In this document: in pieces, positions 50,346-60,778 of the stretch
How positions within the stretch are numbered: the stretch's first letter is position 1
Layout of the letters: every line of letters starts with the position of its first letter
Assembly (NCBI RefSeq): GCF_008801575.1
Contig: NZ_VZPL01000002.1
Location: 62,001-126,000 of the forward strand
Source: Xanthomonas cissicola
GTDB lineage: Bacteria; Pseudomonadota; Gammaproteobacteria; Xanthomonadales; Xanthomonadaceae
Length of the DNA stretch: 64,000 nt
Direction: 5' to 3'
Notes under the pieces: generated by a model
What the model saw: the letters and a program-made list of their open reading frames with translations, nothing else
What the model was told of the DNA's origin: nothing
Database searches by the model: none
Position numbers and translations under genes: made by a program

Positions 50346-52166
50346 ATGACAACCTCTCCCCTGCGGCGATTGCCTCTGCTGTGCGCGTGCCTGCTGGCGC
50401 TCGGACCCTTCTCGCTGACCGCCGATGCTGCGGCAACCGGTGTCGATGCACCGATCAGGACGACGCAGAACACACGCAATGCCAGCGACCCGTTGTTCCG
50501 CTACCAATGGCATCTGCTCAATCAAGGCCAGCCGGTGTTCGGCGACCAACGTCCACGGCCGGGCGTCGATCTGGATGTGGACATCCTGCACACGCTTGGC
50601 ATTCGCGGAGCCGGAGTCAAGGTGGCGGTCATCGATGGCGGGCTTGAGATTGCGCATGAGGATCTCGTCGACAACATCGTTGCCGGCGGCTCGCATAACT
50701 TCTTGAATGGTTCCAACGATCCGACGCCGCCTGCGGATGAAATCGACAATGACCACGGCACCGCGGTCGCCGGCATCATCGCGGCACGCGGATGGAACGG
50801 TCTGGGTGGACGTGGTGTTGCGCCGGAGGCGAGTGTGGCTGGCTTCAATGCACTTTCCATAGTCGATGGCAGCAAGCAGTACGTCGATATCCGTTACTCC
50901 TGGGGTGATGGCCCGGAAGCCCGTGCGATGGACGTGTTCAACAACAGCTTCGGCATCTCGACAGCGGTCTATCCATTCAGCGATCTCGACGAGCAGCGCT
51001 CTCTGGAAAAAATGATGCGTGCCCAGCGTGGCGGCAAGGGCGGCATCTACGTCAAGGCAGCCGGCAATGATTTCAATACGCTGCTTGATGTGGATGCACA
51101 GGGCAAGCTGATTGATCGCTGCAGCGACCAGACCCGGCAGCTTGGCGTCGCCTGCAGTAGCGCCAATATCGACAACCTCAACAGCCTGACCACCATGATT
51201 GTGGTCGGTGCGGTCAACGCCGACGGTGTGCGTGCGAGTTATTCATCGCCCGGATCCGCAGTGTGGGTGTCCGGTCTCTCCGGCGAATTTGGGTTCCAGC
51301 GTCGCTTCGACCCGCATCCTGAGACTTACAGTCCGTTCTATACACTGCTCGCTGCGCAGGGACCGCAGCCATTCTTCTCACCGGCGATCGTCACGACCGA
51401 CCTGAGTGGATGCGCGGCAGGCAATAACCGCGATCGCACGCGTGCGCCGCAGAACGCGCTGGATACCAGCCACTCAAAGATCGATGCCTCGTGCAACTAC
51501 AGCGCACGCATGAACGGCACCTCTGCCGCCACACCGACGGTTGCAGGCGTCGCAGCGCTGATGCTGGGCGCCAACCCGCAACTGACGCTGCGCGATGTCA
51601 AATACATCCTGGCGACGACGGCGGTGCAGGTCGATCCCCATCAGGCCAAGGCGTTCTACAAGGACGCCGTGATCGAGCCCGCCTGGATCACCAACGCGGC
51701 CGGCCACCGTTTCAGCAACTGGTATGGCTTCGGTTTGGTGGATGCAGCCGCGGCGGTGGAGCGTGCGATGCATTTCACTCCGCTGCCGGCGATGCAAGAC
51801 ACCGAGTGGACCGTCTATGACGGCGAGAGCAGCACCATCGGCGGTATCGGCTCGCCCGCGCGATTAGCGATCGACATCAAGCAGTCCTTCAAGGTGGAAG
51901 GCGTACAGCTGTACTTCGCAGGGACGCACAAGCATCCTCGCCAACTGCGCGCCGTGCTGGTATCGCCCAGCGGCACCCGCAGCACCGTGATGACGCCGTT
52001 CTCCACGCTCGACCCGGGTGATGGCTTCGTGGTCTTCCTGACCTCCAGCAATGCCTTCCTGGACGAGGCGGCAGCCGGTCGCTGGACACTGGAGGTGGAC
52101 GACATGCTCGCCGACAACGGCAAGGAACAACTGCAGGAATTCGAAATGCGCGTGGTGGGCCACTGA
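50346..52166 (+). CDS. Kexin-like S8 serine protease with P domain (module 2)
   Basis: A 606-residue paralogue of the module 1 protease, with a signal peptide to about 28 (MTTSPLRRLPLLCACLLALG). The catalytic domain begins DPLFRYQWHLLNQGQ (about 48). Triad: D97 (AVIDGGLE), H137 (NDHGTAVAG) and S393 (NGTSAATPTVAG), oxyanion near N241 (KAAGND). Cysteines at about 259, 270, 356 and 383 are shared with module 1. The P domain ends RWTLEVDD ... RVVGH, the same last residues as module 1. No N-terminal propeptide is present. The downstream small partner follows after one base. Confidence 0.9.
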   Translation: MTTSPLRRLPLLCACLLALGPFSLTADAAATGVDAPIRTTQNTRNASDPLFRYQWHLLNQGQPVFGDQRPRPGVDLDVDILHTLGIRGAGVKVAVIDGGLEIAHEDLVDNIVAGGSHNFLNGSNDPTPPADEIDNDHGTAVAGIIAARGWNGLGGRGVAPEASVAGFNALSIVDGSKQYVDIRYSWGDGPEARAMDVFNNSFGISTAVYPFSDLDEQRSLEKMMRAQRGGKGGIYVKAAGNDFNTLLDVDAQGKLIDRCSDQTRQLGVACSSANIDNLNSLTTMIVVGAVNADGVRASYSSPGSAVWVSGLSGEFGFQRRFDPHPETYSPFYTLLAAQGPQPFFSPAIVTTDLSGCAAGNNRDRTRAPQNALDTSHSKIDASCNYSARMNGTSAATPTVAGVAALMLGANPQLTLRDVKYILATTAVQVDPHQAKAFYKDAVIEPAWITNAAGHRFSNWYGFGLVDAAAAVERAMHFTPLPAMQDTEWTVYDGESSTIGGIGSPARLAIDIKQSFKVEGVQLYFAGTHKHPRQLRAVLVSPSGTRSTVMTPFSTLDPGDGFVVFLTSSNAFLDEAAAGRWTLEVDDMLADNGKEQLQEFEMRVVGH

Positions 52167-52167
52167 C

Positions 52168-52764
52168 ATGAAAACTTCTCTGATCACACTGCTGTGCGTC
52201 GTTGCCGCCAGCATGTCTGCACCCGTCTCGGCACAGGTGTTCGATCGCGCCCGCCTGCGGGCTGCCGCAACCGGGCAGACCGTTGTGGTGGACCGGGCCA
52301 GCTTCCGGCTGATTCCAGGAGCAGTGGTACGGCTGGCCGACGCCACGCGCGGCGCTGCCGCCACGCAAACGCTAACAAGCACGCAGACACGCACCAACGC
52401 ACCGGTTGCCCGCGTCGATCGCTACGCGATCTATCTCGACATCAGCGGCGCGGCGGACGCAGTCGCGCGCACCACGCGCAGCGAACCATCGGCGACCGTC
52501 GTGGCCGCGCTGGAAACGCGTAGCGGCCAGCCGGCATTGCTCGGTGCTTCGATCAAATTGTTCGATACCACGCCAGCCATCGCGCGTGCACTGGCCACGC
52601 GTACGGGCGGCAGGTTGCTCTATGCCTCCGCCACCGACGGCAGCGCGATGATCGGCTACGACTCGGCGATGACGGCATTGGACAATTGCCGCCAGCTGCA
52701 AGGCAGCCACGGCGTGGGAGCGATCAAGCCGGAAGTGATCTTCCCGGCGGCACGGCCGTTGTGA
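52168..52764 (+). CDS. Small secreted protease partner (module 2), possible external chaperone
   Basis: A 198-residue protein starting MKTSLITLLCVVAASMSAPVSAQ, with a clear signal peptide. It aligns along most of its length with the module 1 partner: LRAAATG, FRLIPGAVV, ARVDRYAIYLD, TTPAIARALATRTGG and YASATDGSAMIGY. The C-terminal ends differ most (AIKPEVIFPAARPL here), which would be expected if each end is matched to its own protease. It starts one base after the protease stop, as in module 1. No enzyme motif is visible. An external intramolecular-chaperone-like role is inferred from the parallel arrangement and from the known Aeromonas sobria ASP/ORF2 pair. Confidence 0.75.
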   Translation: MKTSLITLLCVVAASMSAPVSAQVFDRARLRAAATGQTVVVDRASFRLIPGAVVRLADATRGAAATQTLTSTQTRTNAPVARVDRYAIYLDISGAADAVARTTRSEPSATVVAALETRSGQPALLGASIKLFDTTPAIARALATRTGGRLLYASATDGSAMIGYDSAMTALDNCRQLQGSHGVGAIKPEVIFPAARPL

Positions 52765-52794
52765 CGCTACGCTAGAACCGCTGCAGTCACGCGT

Positions 52795-52825
52795 GCCACG
52801 CTGCTGCATTGGGTCGCAGCGTGGC
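52795..52825. terminator. Hairpin between convergent module 2 and aldo/keto reductase
   Basis: GCCACGCTGC, an 11-base loop, GCAGCGTGGC: a perfect 10-bp stem that extends outward by about three further pairs. It lies between two converging genes and suits a bidirectional transcript end; no T run. Confidence 0.55.
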
Positions 52826-52843
52826 GCGTTGGCGCAGCCCGCC

Positions 52844-53875
<1,032 letters not shown>

Positions 53876-54031
53876 CGAAGAAGTCCTTGCAACGTTGAAT
53901 GGAAGATGCGCTGCGTTATCGTTGGCCGCTAGCGCCTGTGGCGTGTTGATGGCGAAACCAGCGTCGATGCACATCGAGAGCCGCCTGACGCGCACTGCGC
54001 CAGCGTGGCCAATGACCAGTGGGTACTCAGC

Positions 54032-55249
54032 TCACCCCATCTGCGTACAGGCCAGTGGCGCAGCCGCGCGGCGTCGTTGCAACTGCACGCTCCACAGCGC
54101 GGTACCCAGCCCGACGGCACTCAACAGCGCGGCCACCCAGGGCGTTGCGACCAGGCCCGCCTGCGTGGCGATCACCACACCACCCAGCCATGCGCCCAGC
54201 GCATTGCCCAGGTTGAAGGCGGCGATATTGAGGCTGGAGGCCAGGTTCTGGCCGGCGCCGCGCGCGTGTTCCAGCACGCGCAACTGCAGTGGCGCCACGG
54301 TGGCGAAGGCAGCCACGCCCAGTAGCCCGACAAAGGTCACCATGGCGGCCTTGCTGTGCAGGACGCATCCCAGTGCGCCCAGCACGACCACCAGGGCCGC
54401 CAGGCTGCCCAGCAGGGCCGCGGTAGGGCGACGGTCCGCCCGCCGCCCACCGAGCAGATTGCCGACGATCATGCCCACGCCGAACACCAGCAGCACCGGC
54501 GACACCGCCGATTGCGCAAAGCCGGTGACCTGCAGCAGCAGCGGCTGGATGTAGGTGAACACTGCGAACACGCCGGCGTAGCCCACCACGGTGATCGCCA
54601 GCGCCAGCAGCACCTGCCCCCGCTGCAATACCGCCACTTCCTGCCGCCACGACACCGGCGTGGCAGCACCTGCCGCGGCCGGCACCCACACCGCGACCGC
54701 GGCAGTGGCCAGCACACCGATCGCAGCCACCGCCCAGAAGGTCGCGCGCCAACCCAGTTGCAGCCCCAGCCAGGCACCGGCCGGCACCCCGAGCAAGGTG
54801 GCCACGGTCAGCCCGGCGAACATCAGTGAGATGGCCGATGCACGGCGTTCGGCCGGCACCAGCGACGTCGCCACGACGGCGCCGACGCCGAAAAACGTGC
54901 CGTGGGCCAGCGACGTCAGCACCCGCGCAACCATCAGGCTGGTGTAGTCCGGCGCCAGCGCGCAGGCCACGTTGCCGACCGTGAAGATCAGCATCAGACC
55001 GACCAGCACCGCCTTGCGCGGCAGGCGTGCGCTGGCCAGGGTCAGCACTGGCGCACCGACGAACACACCCAGCGCATAACCGCTGATCAACAGGCCCGCG
55101 GCGCTGAGCGAAACGCCCAGATCCGCGGCTACCTGCTGCAGCAGCCCCATGATCACGAACTCGGTCGTGCCAATGCCGAAGGCACCGATGGTCAGTGCCA
55201 GCAACGCCGGCGGAAAGCGCGACGAACGCGCAGAGGTGAGGTTGGACAT
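54032..55249 (-). CDS. MFS transporter, AraJ/drug-efflux type
   Basis: A 405-residue twelve-helix transporter starting MSNLTSARSSRFPPALLALTIGAFGIGTTEFVIMGLL. The opening GTTEFVIMGLLQQVAADLGVS is typical of the AraJ/YdhP-like efflux branch. The loop between helices 2 and 3 (SARLPRKAVLV), and NLASSLNIAAFNLGNALGAWLGG near helix 11, are also characteristic. It would export drugs or sugars in exchange for protons. A divergent LysR gene lies 101 bases upstream and is its likely regulator. A longer in-frame start (55303) is rejected because it precedes the hydrophobic onset with proline-rich sequence. Confidence 0.9.
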   Translation of the reverse strand: MSNLTSARSSRFPPALLALTIGAFGIGTTEFVIMGLLQQVAADLGVSLSAAGLLISGYALGVFVGAPVLTLASARLPRKAVLVGLMLIFTVGNVACALAPDYTSLMVARVLTSLAHGTFFGVGAVVATSLVPAERRASAISLMFAGLTVATLLGVPAGAWLGLQLGWRATFWAVAAIGVLATAAVAVWVPAAAGAATPVSWRQEVAVLQRGQVLLALAITVVGYAGVFAVFTYIQPLLLQVTGFAQSAVSPVLLVFGVGMIVGNLLGGRRADRRPTAALLGSLAALVVVLGALGCVLHSKAAMVTFVGLLGVAAFATVAPLQLRVLEHARGAGQNLASSLNIAAFNLGNALGAWLGGVVIATQAGLVATPWVAALLSAVGLGTALWSVQLQRRRAAAPLACTQMG

Positions 55250-55350
55250 GGGCAGGGGCAAGGGGAGGACTGCGCACAGCCTGCGCCCCGCGTTTACTTG
55301 CAAAAACCCCTGCTATGCTGATTCACTTTCAATCAATCATTGAGAATCGG
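55250..55350. promoter_or_regulatory. Divergent promoter with a LysR-type palindrome
   Basis: The 101-base region between the MFS gene and the LysR gene contains TCAAT-CAATC-ATTGA (55329-55343), a symmetric dyad of the kind LysR proteins bind. Nearby, TTGCAA and TATGCT around 55296-55318 could be -35 and -10 elements for the LysR gene. Their spacing has not been tested. Confidence 0.5.
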
Positions 55351-56265
55351 ATGGACCGTCTTGGCGACATTGCCCTGTTCCTGCGCGTGCTCGACCTGGG
55401 CTCGATCACCGCGGGCGCGCGCAGCCTGGATCTGTCGGTGGCGGTGGCCAGCCAGCGTCTCAAGCGCTTGGAACGCGAGCTGGGCGTGCGCCTGCTGCAT
55501 CGAACCACGCGCCGCCTGCATCCCACTGCCGAAGGGCAGCGGCTGGCCGAGCGTGGCCGCGTGTTGGTGGAAGATCTGGACGCGCTGGCCGAGGATCTGC
55601 GCGAAAGCGCGCACGATGTGGGTGGCGTGCTGCGCATGACCATGTCCGCCTCATTCGGGCGGCAATACGTATCGCCGCTGCTGCCGGAATTCCAGGCCCG
55701 CCATCCGCGCCTGCGCATCAGCGCGCACCTCAGCGACGACCTGGTGGACCTGGTCAAACAGGGCTTCGATCTGGCGATCCGGATCGGCCCACTGGAGGAC
55801 TCCGGGCTGGTGGCCCGGCGTATCGCCGACAACCGCCGTACCCTGGCGGCCTCGCCCGCCTATCTGCAGCGTCACGGCACGCCGCGCACGCCGGACGAGC
55901 TTGCACAGCACGCCGGCGTGTTGCTGATGGGCCGTGACGGCCGCCAGGACGTGTGGACACTGCAAACGCCCGACGGCGGGCTGGTGCGCGTGCGCATGCA
56001 GAGCCGCTTCGAAAGCAACTTCGGCGAACTGGTGCGCGACGCCGTGGTCGCCGGCCAGGGCATCGCGGTGCATTCGTATTGGCACATCGCCGACGAATTG
56101 CGCAGCGGCCGCCTGGTCCACGTCATGCCCGATTACCCGCCACCGGCCTCGCAGATCAGCGCAGTGATGCCGGCGCGCCAGTTGCAACCGCCGCGCGTGC
56201 GCGCGTTCGTGGATTTCCTGCAGGAGCGGCTAGGCGAGCAGCCGCCTTGGGAACTGGCGACATAG
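55351..56265 (+). CDS. LysR-family transcriptional regulator
   Basis: A 304-residue regulator starting MDRLGDIALFLRVLDLGSITAGARSL. The first about 60 residues are the winged helix (AVASQRLKRLERELGVRLLHRTTRRL); then a linker helix and the two-lobed effector domain with GRQYVSPLLPEFQARHPRLRI. It sits divergent from the MFS exporter, with a palindrome in the shared promoter; the usual pattern is that such a regulator controls the divergent gene. The inducer is unknown. Confidence 0.92.
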   Translation: MDRLGDIALFLRVLDLGSITAGARSLDLSVAVASQRLKRLERELGVRLLHRTTRRLHPTAEGQRLAERGRVLVEDLDALAEDLRESAHDVGGVLRMTMSASFGRQYVSPLLPEFQARHPRLRISAHLSDDLVDLVKQGFDLAIRIGPLEDSGLVARRIADNRRTLAASPAYLQRHGTPRTPDELAQHAGVLLMGRDGRQDVWTLQTPDGGLVRVRMQSRFESNFGELVRDAVVAGQGIAVHSYWHIADELRSGRLVHVMPDYPPPASQISAVMPARQLQPPRVRAFVDFLQERLGEQPPWELAT

Positions 56266-56586
56266 CGCCCGCCGCCGCGCGCATGGGACCGGGCGGCAGC
56301 GGCGGTTGCCGTGCGGATGGCCCCGCAGCGAGACGCGCGTGCCTGCGTTGCACGCCGGGGTACGTCGAGGTCTGCGGCATGCCAGCCATCATTGGAAAGA
56401 CGGCATCGATGCGTTGTACGCGGCGTCTCATGCGCGCCCACTGCGCGACTGGCTGGCAGCCCGAACGCGCAGCCTTCAACCGCATGACGGGCTGGCCAGC
56501 TGTTACATCGGCTCTCAGCATCACCGTGCACGACCACAAGCTGAGGCCGGCTGCGTGCGAACCGTCGAGGCAATCGCTGCCCCGGA
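56266..56586. other. Intergenic stretch, no gene supported
   Basis: 321 bases after the LysR stop. It is GC-rich, with GCCGCCGCGCGC- and GGGCGGCAGCGGCGG-like runs near 56270-56310 that could fold. I found no gene, no clear terminator and no recognisable repeat. Confidence 0.4.
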
Positions 56587-56790
56587 TCAACGTCCGCCGC
56601 GCAGCAGGCGCTTGTGCAGGCTACGCCGCTGCGCGGCGCTCAATAGATGTCCATGCGTCCGCAACAGCCCCAGGATCTGCAGATGGGCCTGCGCGGTACG
56701 CCGTGCCAATTCGGTGGCGGCAGCGGCTTGGAGCCGCTTCCACTCGGCGGGGCTGGTCGGCGTTGGAAAACTTGAACGTTTTGCGGGCAT
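56587..56790 (-). CDS. Small basic hypothetical protein
   Basis: A 67-residue protein, MPAKRSSFPTPTSPAEWKRL and on to LLSAAQRRSLHKRLLRGGR. The codon choice looks coding (synonymous third positions are mostly G or C), and no other gene covers this stretch. It is rich in arginine, alanine and leucine with two amphipathic helices. There is no clear ribosome site. Not recognised; it may be a small nucleic-acid-binding or regulatory protein. Moderate to low confidence that it is real. Confidence 0.4.
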   Translation of the reverse strand: MPAKRSSFPTPTSPAEWKRLQAAAATELARRTAQAHLQILGLLRTHGHLLSAAQRRSLHKRLLRGGR

Positions 56791-57014
56791 GGCAGCAGGC
56801 GGATGCGAGAGACCTCGCCATGATACGGCCGGCCCGTGATCGCCCTATCGGGCCGATGCGCAGTTCACGCGCAGGCGGCCACGACTGCTGCGCGCTTTCC
56901 AGCGGGCGCAAGCCCGCAACCCGCGCAGCGGACCTTGCCGCCCGTACCACCTGCACTCTTGTACGATCGGTGCCTTCGCGGCTGGACCGCATTGCACCGT
57001 CGACGGGTTGTTGC

Positions 57015-57923
57015 ATGTCTTCGCTGACCGAGTTGAGCACGATATTGCTGCGTCATGCGCCTGGCGACGGCATGCATCCCACGCAGATCGCCGGGTTGCA
57101 GATCATGCGTAGCGCATCGCCGACCGTAGCCATGCCCACTGTCTACACACCCATGCTGTGCCTGGTGGCGCAAGGCCGCAAGCAGGCAATGCTCGGCGCG
57201 CATGCGTACTTCTATCACCCGCAGATGTACCTGGTGGCGTCGGTGGATCTGCCCATCGTCGGCTCGGTAATCGAAGCCAGCGGCGCGCAACCGTATCTAT
57301 GCTTCTGCCTGGACCTGGACACCGCGGTGCTCAGCGAGCTGGCAATCAACCATCCGGAACTGGTGGACACGCAGCGCGATGCGGCATCGGCCGGGCTGTT
57401 ACTCAATCGCAGCACGCCGCAGTTGCAGGACGCGGCGCTACGGCTGGCGCGCCTGCTCGATCAACCGCATGAAATTGCCGCGCTCGCGCCCTTGATCGTG
57501 CGCGAACTGCTGTACCGCCTGATGGCCGACCCGGCCAATGCGGCGGTGCGCCAGATGGCCATCGCCGACAGCCGGCTCAACCAGATTTCCAGAGCCATCG
57601 TGTGGTTGCGCGAACACTATGCGCAGCGCTTCAGCATCGAGCAGATCGCCGATCTCTCGGCGATGAGCCGCTCCACCTTCCATGCGCATTTCAAGGCGGT
57701 GACCACGATGACGCCGCTGGACTACCGTTCGCAGCTGCGCGTGCACGAAGCACGCCGCCTGATGGTGGCCGATGCGCTGACCGCTGCCGACGCCGGCTTC
57801 CGGGTTGGTTACGAGAGCGCGTCGCAGTTCAGCCGCGACTACGCACGCATTCTCGGCATCTCGCCTGCGCGCGATGCGCAACGGCTGCGTGCCAACGCGC
57901 AGGACGCCACCGAAGCGGCGTGA
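57015..57923 (+). CDS. AraC-family transcriptional regulator (AraC_N type)
   Basis: A 302-residue regulator starting MSSLTELSTILLRHAPGDGMH. Residues about 1-190 are the AraC N-terminal domain of the kind with LCLVAQGRKQAMLG and FYHPQMYLVASVDLPIVGSV. Two helix-turn-helices follow: FSIEQIADLSAMSRSTFHAHFKAVTTMTPLDYRSQLR and TAADAGFRVGYESASQFSRDYARILG. The start at 57015 is supported by the domain opening; longer open sequence upstream is non-conserved. A cupin gene converges from the other side; such regulators often control an oxidoreductase or cupin nearby, but no operator was identified. Confidence 0.9.
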   Translation: MSSLTELSTILLRHAPGDGMHPTQIAGLQIMRSASPTVAMPTVYTPMLCLVAQGRKQAMLGAHAYFYHPQMYLVASVDLPIVGSVIEASGAQPYLCFCLDLDTAVLSELAINHPELVDTQRDAASAGLLLNRSTPQLQDAALRLARLLDQPHEIAALAPLIVRELLYRLMADPANAAVRQMAIADSRLNQISRAIVWLREHYAQRFSIEQIADLSAMSRSTFHAHFKAVTTMTPLDYRSQLRVHEARRLMVADALTAADAGFRVGYESASQFSRDYARILGISPARDAQRLRANAQDATEAA

Positions 57924-57942
57924 GGTCTGCCATGCTCAGCAC

Positions 57943-57959
57943 GGGCCGCACAGCGGCCC
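57943..57959. terminator. Hairpin between convergent AraC and cupin genes
   Basis: GGGCCGC, ACA, GCGGCCC: a perfect 7-bp stem in the 108-base gap between two converging genes. It has no T run, and the role is inferred from position. Confidence 0.4.
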
Positions 57960-58031
57960 CTGCAATCCGCCGCCGCGTTCTCTCGCGCTGACGCGGCACC
58001 ATCGCCGCGCCAGCATCGGCATCGCAGCTGT

Positions 58032-58502
58032 CTACTCCGCTGCATACTGCGCCTCGCTCACCTGCTCCAACCAGGTGACGGGCGCACCGTCGTGCGATTC
58101 GGCGATGGCGATATGCGTCATTGCCACGTTGGCATTGGCGCCGTGCCAATGCTTGACGCCGGGCGGAATCCACACGATATCGCCCGGGCGGATCTGCTGC
58201 GCCGGCTTGCCCCACTCCTGCACGCGCCCGGCGCCGGCTGTGACGATCAGCGTCTGGCCCAGCGGATGGGTATGCCATGCGGTGCGCGCGCCCGGCTCGA
58301 AGGTGACGGTGGCGCCGCCGACGCGTGCCGGCGCGTCGGCCTGGAACGGTGCGTCGATGCGCACCTTGCCGGTGAAATACTCGGCCGACCCCACGACCGA
58401 TGGCGCACCGCCCGCCCTGCTCACCCTGATCGGCTGCGCAGCCTCATCCGGTGTCACGGCGGCCATCATGGAGACAGATATCGCGGTCGCGAACAGATTC
58501 AT
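58032..58502 (-). CDS. Exported cupin-domain protein
   Basis: A 156-residue protein with a probable signal peptide (MNLFATAISVSMMAAVTPDEAA). The cupin motif follows: GARTAWHTHPLGQTLIVTAGAGRVQEWG with H77 and H79, and VKHWHG with H118 and H120; these would bind a metal. The ligand glutamate of motif 1 is replaced by Q83, a common variation. It is a small beta-barrel enzyme or binding protein, possibly periplasmic. The substrate is unknown. It is divergent from nothing and lies downstream of the TetR gene on the same strand. Confidence 0.85.
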   Translation of the reverse strand: MNLFATAISVSMMAAVTPDEAAQPIRVSRAGGAPSVVGSAEYFTGKVRIDAPFQADAPARVGGATVTFEPGARTAWHTHPLGQTLIVTAGAGRVQEWGKPAQQIRPGDIVWIPPGVKHWHGANANVAMTHIAIAESHDGAPVTWLEQVSEAQYAAE

Positions 58503-58598
58503 TGCAGCGCTCCTTCATTTTTAGTCTTGGCACTGTAGCGCGCTGGCCCACCGCCATGACCTGGGCACGCACGACTGCTGCATCGCACGCCGGCCGGC

Positions 58599-59273
58599 CT
58601 AGAATTCGCTGGGCAATTCGCGCTTGCTATCGCCCCCTGGCACCACCGCGTCCGGTCGATACGCCCGCAGGAACAACGCCACCGCGCCGCTGACATACGC
58701 ATCCAGCTGCACCGACCGCGCACCTGGCGCATCGTCGCGCGCAGCGGCGGTGGCCGGCCGCCCGGTCATCAACCCGAAGAAATGCACCGATGCATCGGGC
58801 ACGTTGTCGATCACCAATGCCCCGCGTTGCACCTCGCGCGCCAACAACGTGCGCATCATGGTGTCGTAGCGCTCGAAGCACAGCGTCCACATTTCCTCGC
58901 GCATCTGGCTAGGCAGCAGTGGCGGGCGTACCAGGCCATACGCGGCATCCTCCCGCATGCTGCTGGCAGACACGCGCAGCACTGCATCGGCCACCGCAGC
59001 CAGGCGTTGCTCCAACGGCCCCTGCAGCGCCAGCAAGGCCGTCCAGCGATTGGGCGAGGCCTGCGCCAGCGCTTCCAGGGTGGTGCGGAACAGCACCTCC
59101 TTGGACGCGAAATGCGCATACACCGTGGCCTTGGACACCATCGCGTGTTCGGCGATGGTGTCCATGCTGGTCCTGTCGAAGCCGTGCTGTTGAAACAGCA
59201 CGCGTGCCGCCGCCAGGATGGCGCCACGCTTGTCGTGTGGCGCACGTGCAATGGGCGGCGCGTCATCATCCAC
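58599..59273 (-). CDS. TetR-family regulator at the end of the efflux operon
   Basis: A 224-residue regulator starting [27 protein letters not shown]. The helix-turn-helix is at about 17-60 ([32 protein letters not shown]), followed by the helical ligand-binding domain (about 70-210). It begins 8 bases before the end of the channel gene, so it is the last member of the same transcript. As in other RND operons it probably represses the operon and responds to a pump substrate; here it is distal rather than divergent at the head of the operon. Confidence 0.9.
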   Translation of the reverse strand: MDDDAPPIARAPHDKRGAILAAARVLFQQHGFDRTSMDTIAEHAMVSKATVYAHFASKEVLFRTTLEALAQASPNRWTALLALQGPLEQRLAAVADAVLRVSASSMREDAAYGLVRPPLLPSQMREEMWTLCFERYDTMMRTLLAREVQRGALVIDNVPDASVHFFGLMTGRPATAAARDDAPGARSVQLDAYVSGAVALFLRAYRPDAVVPGGDSKRELPSEF

Positions 59274-60777
59274 GCGGCGGCTCCGCTGCTGGGCTCGCGG
59301 CGGCAGTGGGCGCGGCGGTTTGCAGCCAGCCTCCGCCCATGGCCTTGTAGAACGTCACCAGGTTGGTGAAGCGCGACAGCTGGGTGTTGATCAAGGTCTG
59401 CTGCGCGCTGTACAGCGAACGCTGCGCATCCAGCGCCTGCAGATAGCTGTCGATGCCCCGTTCGAAACGCGCCTGCGACAGCCGGTAGCTATCGGCAGTG
59501 GCATCCACCAGCGCTTGCTGGGCCTGTAGTTGCCTGCCCAGCGTGTCGCGCTGCGCCAACGCGTCGGAGACCTCGCGGAACGCGATTTGGATCGACTTTT
59601 CGTAGCGCGCCACTTCGATATCGCGGTTGGCCTTGGCCATGTCCAGATTGGCGCGATTGCGCCCGGCATTGAAGATCGGCAAGGTCAGCGTGGGCACGAA
59701 GCTCCAGGCACGCGTGCCGGCATCGAACAACCTGGACAGGCTACTGCTGGACGAACCGGTCGATGCGGTCAGGCTGATGCTGGGGAAGAACGCCGCCCGC
59801 GCCGCCCCGATATTGGCGTTGGCTGCACGCAAGTTGCGCTCGGCTTCCAGAATGTCGGGGCGACGTTGCAGCAACTGCGATGGCAAGCCGGCCGGCACGC
59901 TGGCCAACACATTACTCTCCACGCTCGCGTTGTCGGGCAGTGCATGCGGCAGCAATTCCACCGGCACCGACGTGCCGACCAGCAGCACCAGGGCGTTGCG
60001 ATCCTGCGCCACTTGGGCGGTGTAGCGCTCCACGTCCACGCGTGCGGTTTCCACCGTGGTCTGCGCCTGACGCAAGGTCAGTTGCGAGGCCACGCCCAGT
60101 TCGAAGCTGCGCTGCTGCAGGCGATAACTGTCGCTCTGACTAGTCAGGGTGGATTGCGCCAGCTGCAGCAACTGCTGGTCGGCCGCCAAGGTCAGATAGG
60201 CGGTGGCCACTTCTGCCACCAGACTGATATGCGTACTGCGGCGCGCCTCGGCGGTGGACAGGAATTGCTGCAATGCCTGTTCCTTCAGGCTGCGCACGCG
60301 CCCGAACAGGTCCAGCTCATAGGCACTGATGCCGATATTGGCGCTGTAGGTGCGGAACACCTGCGGCTGGCCGGGAATGGCCAGCTCCGACGGCGTGCGC
60401 GCATTGTTGGCGGTACCGGTGCCATCGATCGCGGGCAGCAACGCGGCGCGGTCCACCCGATATTGCGCGCGTGCCACCTCGATATTGAGCGCGGCCACGC
60501 GCAGGTCGCGGTTATTGTCCAGTGCCAGCGCAATCACCTGCTGCAGCGTCGGGTCGGTGAAGACCTGGCGCCAGCCGATATCGGCAATATAGGCCGTGTC
60601 GGCGTTGTTGCCGGTATCGGCAGTGGCAGCGGCAGCCGGAGGGGCTACCGACACGTCGGTGCCGGCAAATTGCGCTGGCACCGGTGCGTCGGGCCGCGTG
60701 TAGCGCGGCATCAGCGTGCAACCGGAAAGCACGCTGGCCACGCCAAGCGCGCAGAGTGTCGTGCGAATCGTGGTCAT
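59266..60777 (-). CDS. Outer-membrane efflux channel lipoprotein (OprM/NodT type)
   Basis: A 503-residue channel starting [20 protein letters not shown], with lipobox LSGC. It has the two duplicated channel repeats; each contains a [22 protein letters not shown] strand and long helices ([28 protein letters not shown]). The C-terminus ends with a threonine/alanine/proline tail. It should form the trimeric outer-membrane duct of the AcrAB-type pump encoded just upstream on the same strand. The start lies one base beyond the pump stop. The TetR gene overlaps its 3' end by 8 bases. Confidence 0.93.
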   Translation of the reverse strand: MTTIRTTLCALGVASVLSGCTLMPRYTRPDAPVPAQFAGTDVSVAPPAAAATADTGNNADTAYIADIGWRQVFTDPTLQQVIALALDNNRDLRVAALNIEVARAQYRVDRAALLPAIDGTGTANNARTPSELAIPGQPQVFRTYSANIGISAYELDLFGRVRSLKEQALQQFLSTAEARRSTHISLVAEVATAYLTLAADQQLLQLAQSTLTSQSDSYRLQQRSFELGVASQLTLRQAQTTVETARVDVERYTAQVAQDRNALVLLVGTSVPVELLPHALPDNASVESNVLASVPAGLPSQLLQRRPDILEAERNLRAANANIGAARAAFFPSISLTASTGSSSSSLSRLFDAGTRAWSFVPTLTLPIFNAGRNRANLDMAKANRDIEVARYEKSIQIAFREVSDALAQRDTLGRQLQAQQALVDATADSYRLSQARFERGIDSYLQALDAQRSLYSAQQTLINTQLSRFTNLVTFYKAMGGGWLQTAAPTAAASPAAEPPRG

Positions 60778-60778
60778 G

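Noticed and set aside
56306-56839. Plus-strand frame overlapping the small basic protein gene
   Set aside because: Cysteine/histidine/arginine-rich sequence without a domain; the minus-strand small gene has better coding character.
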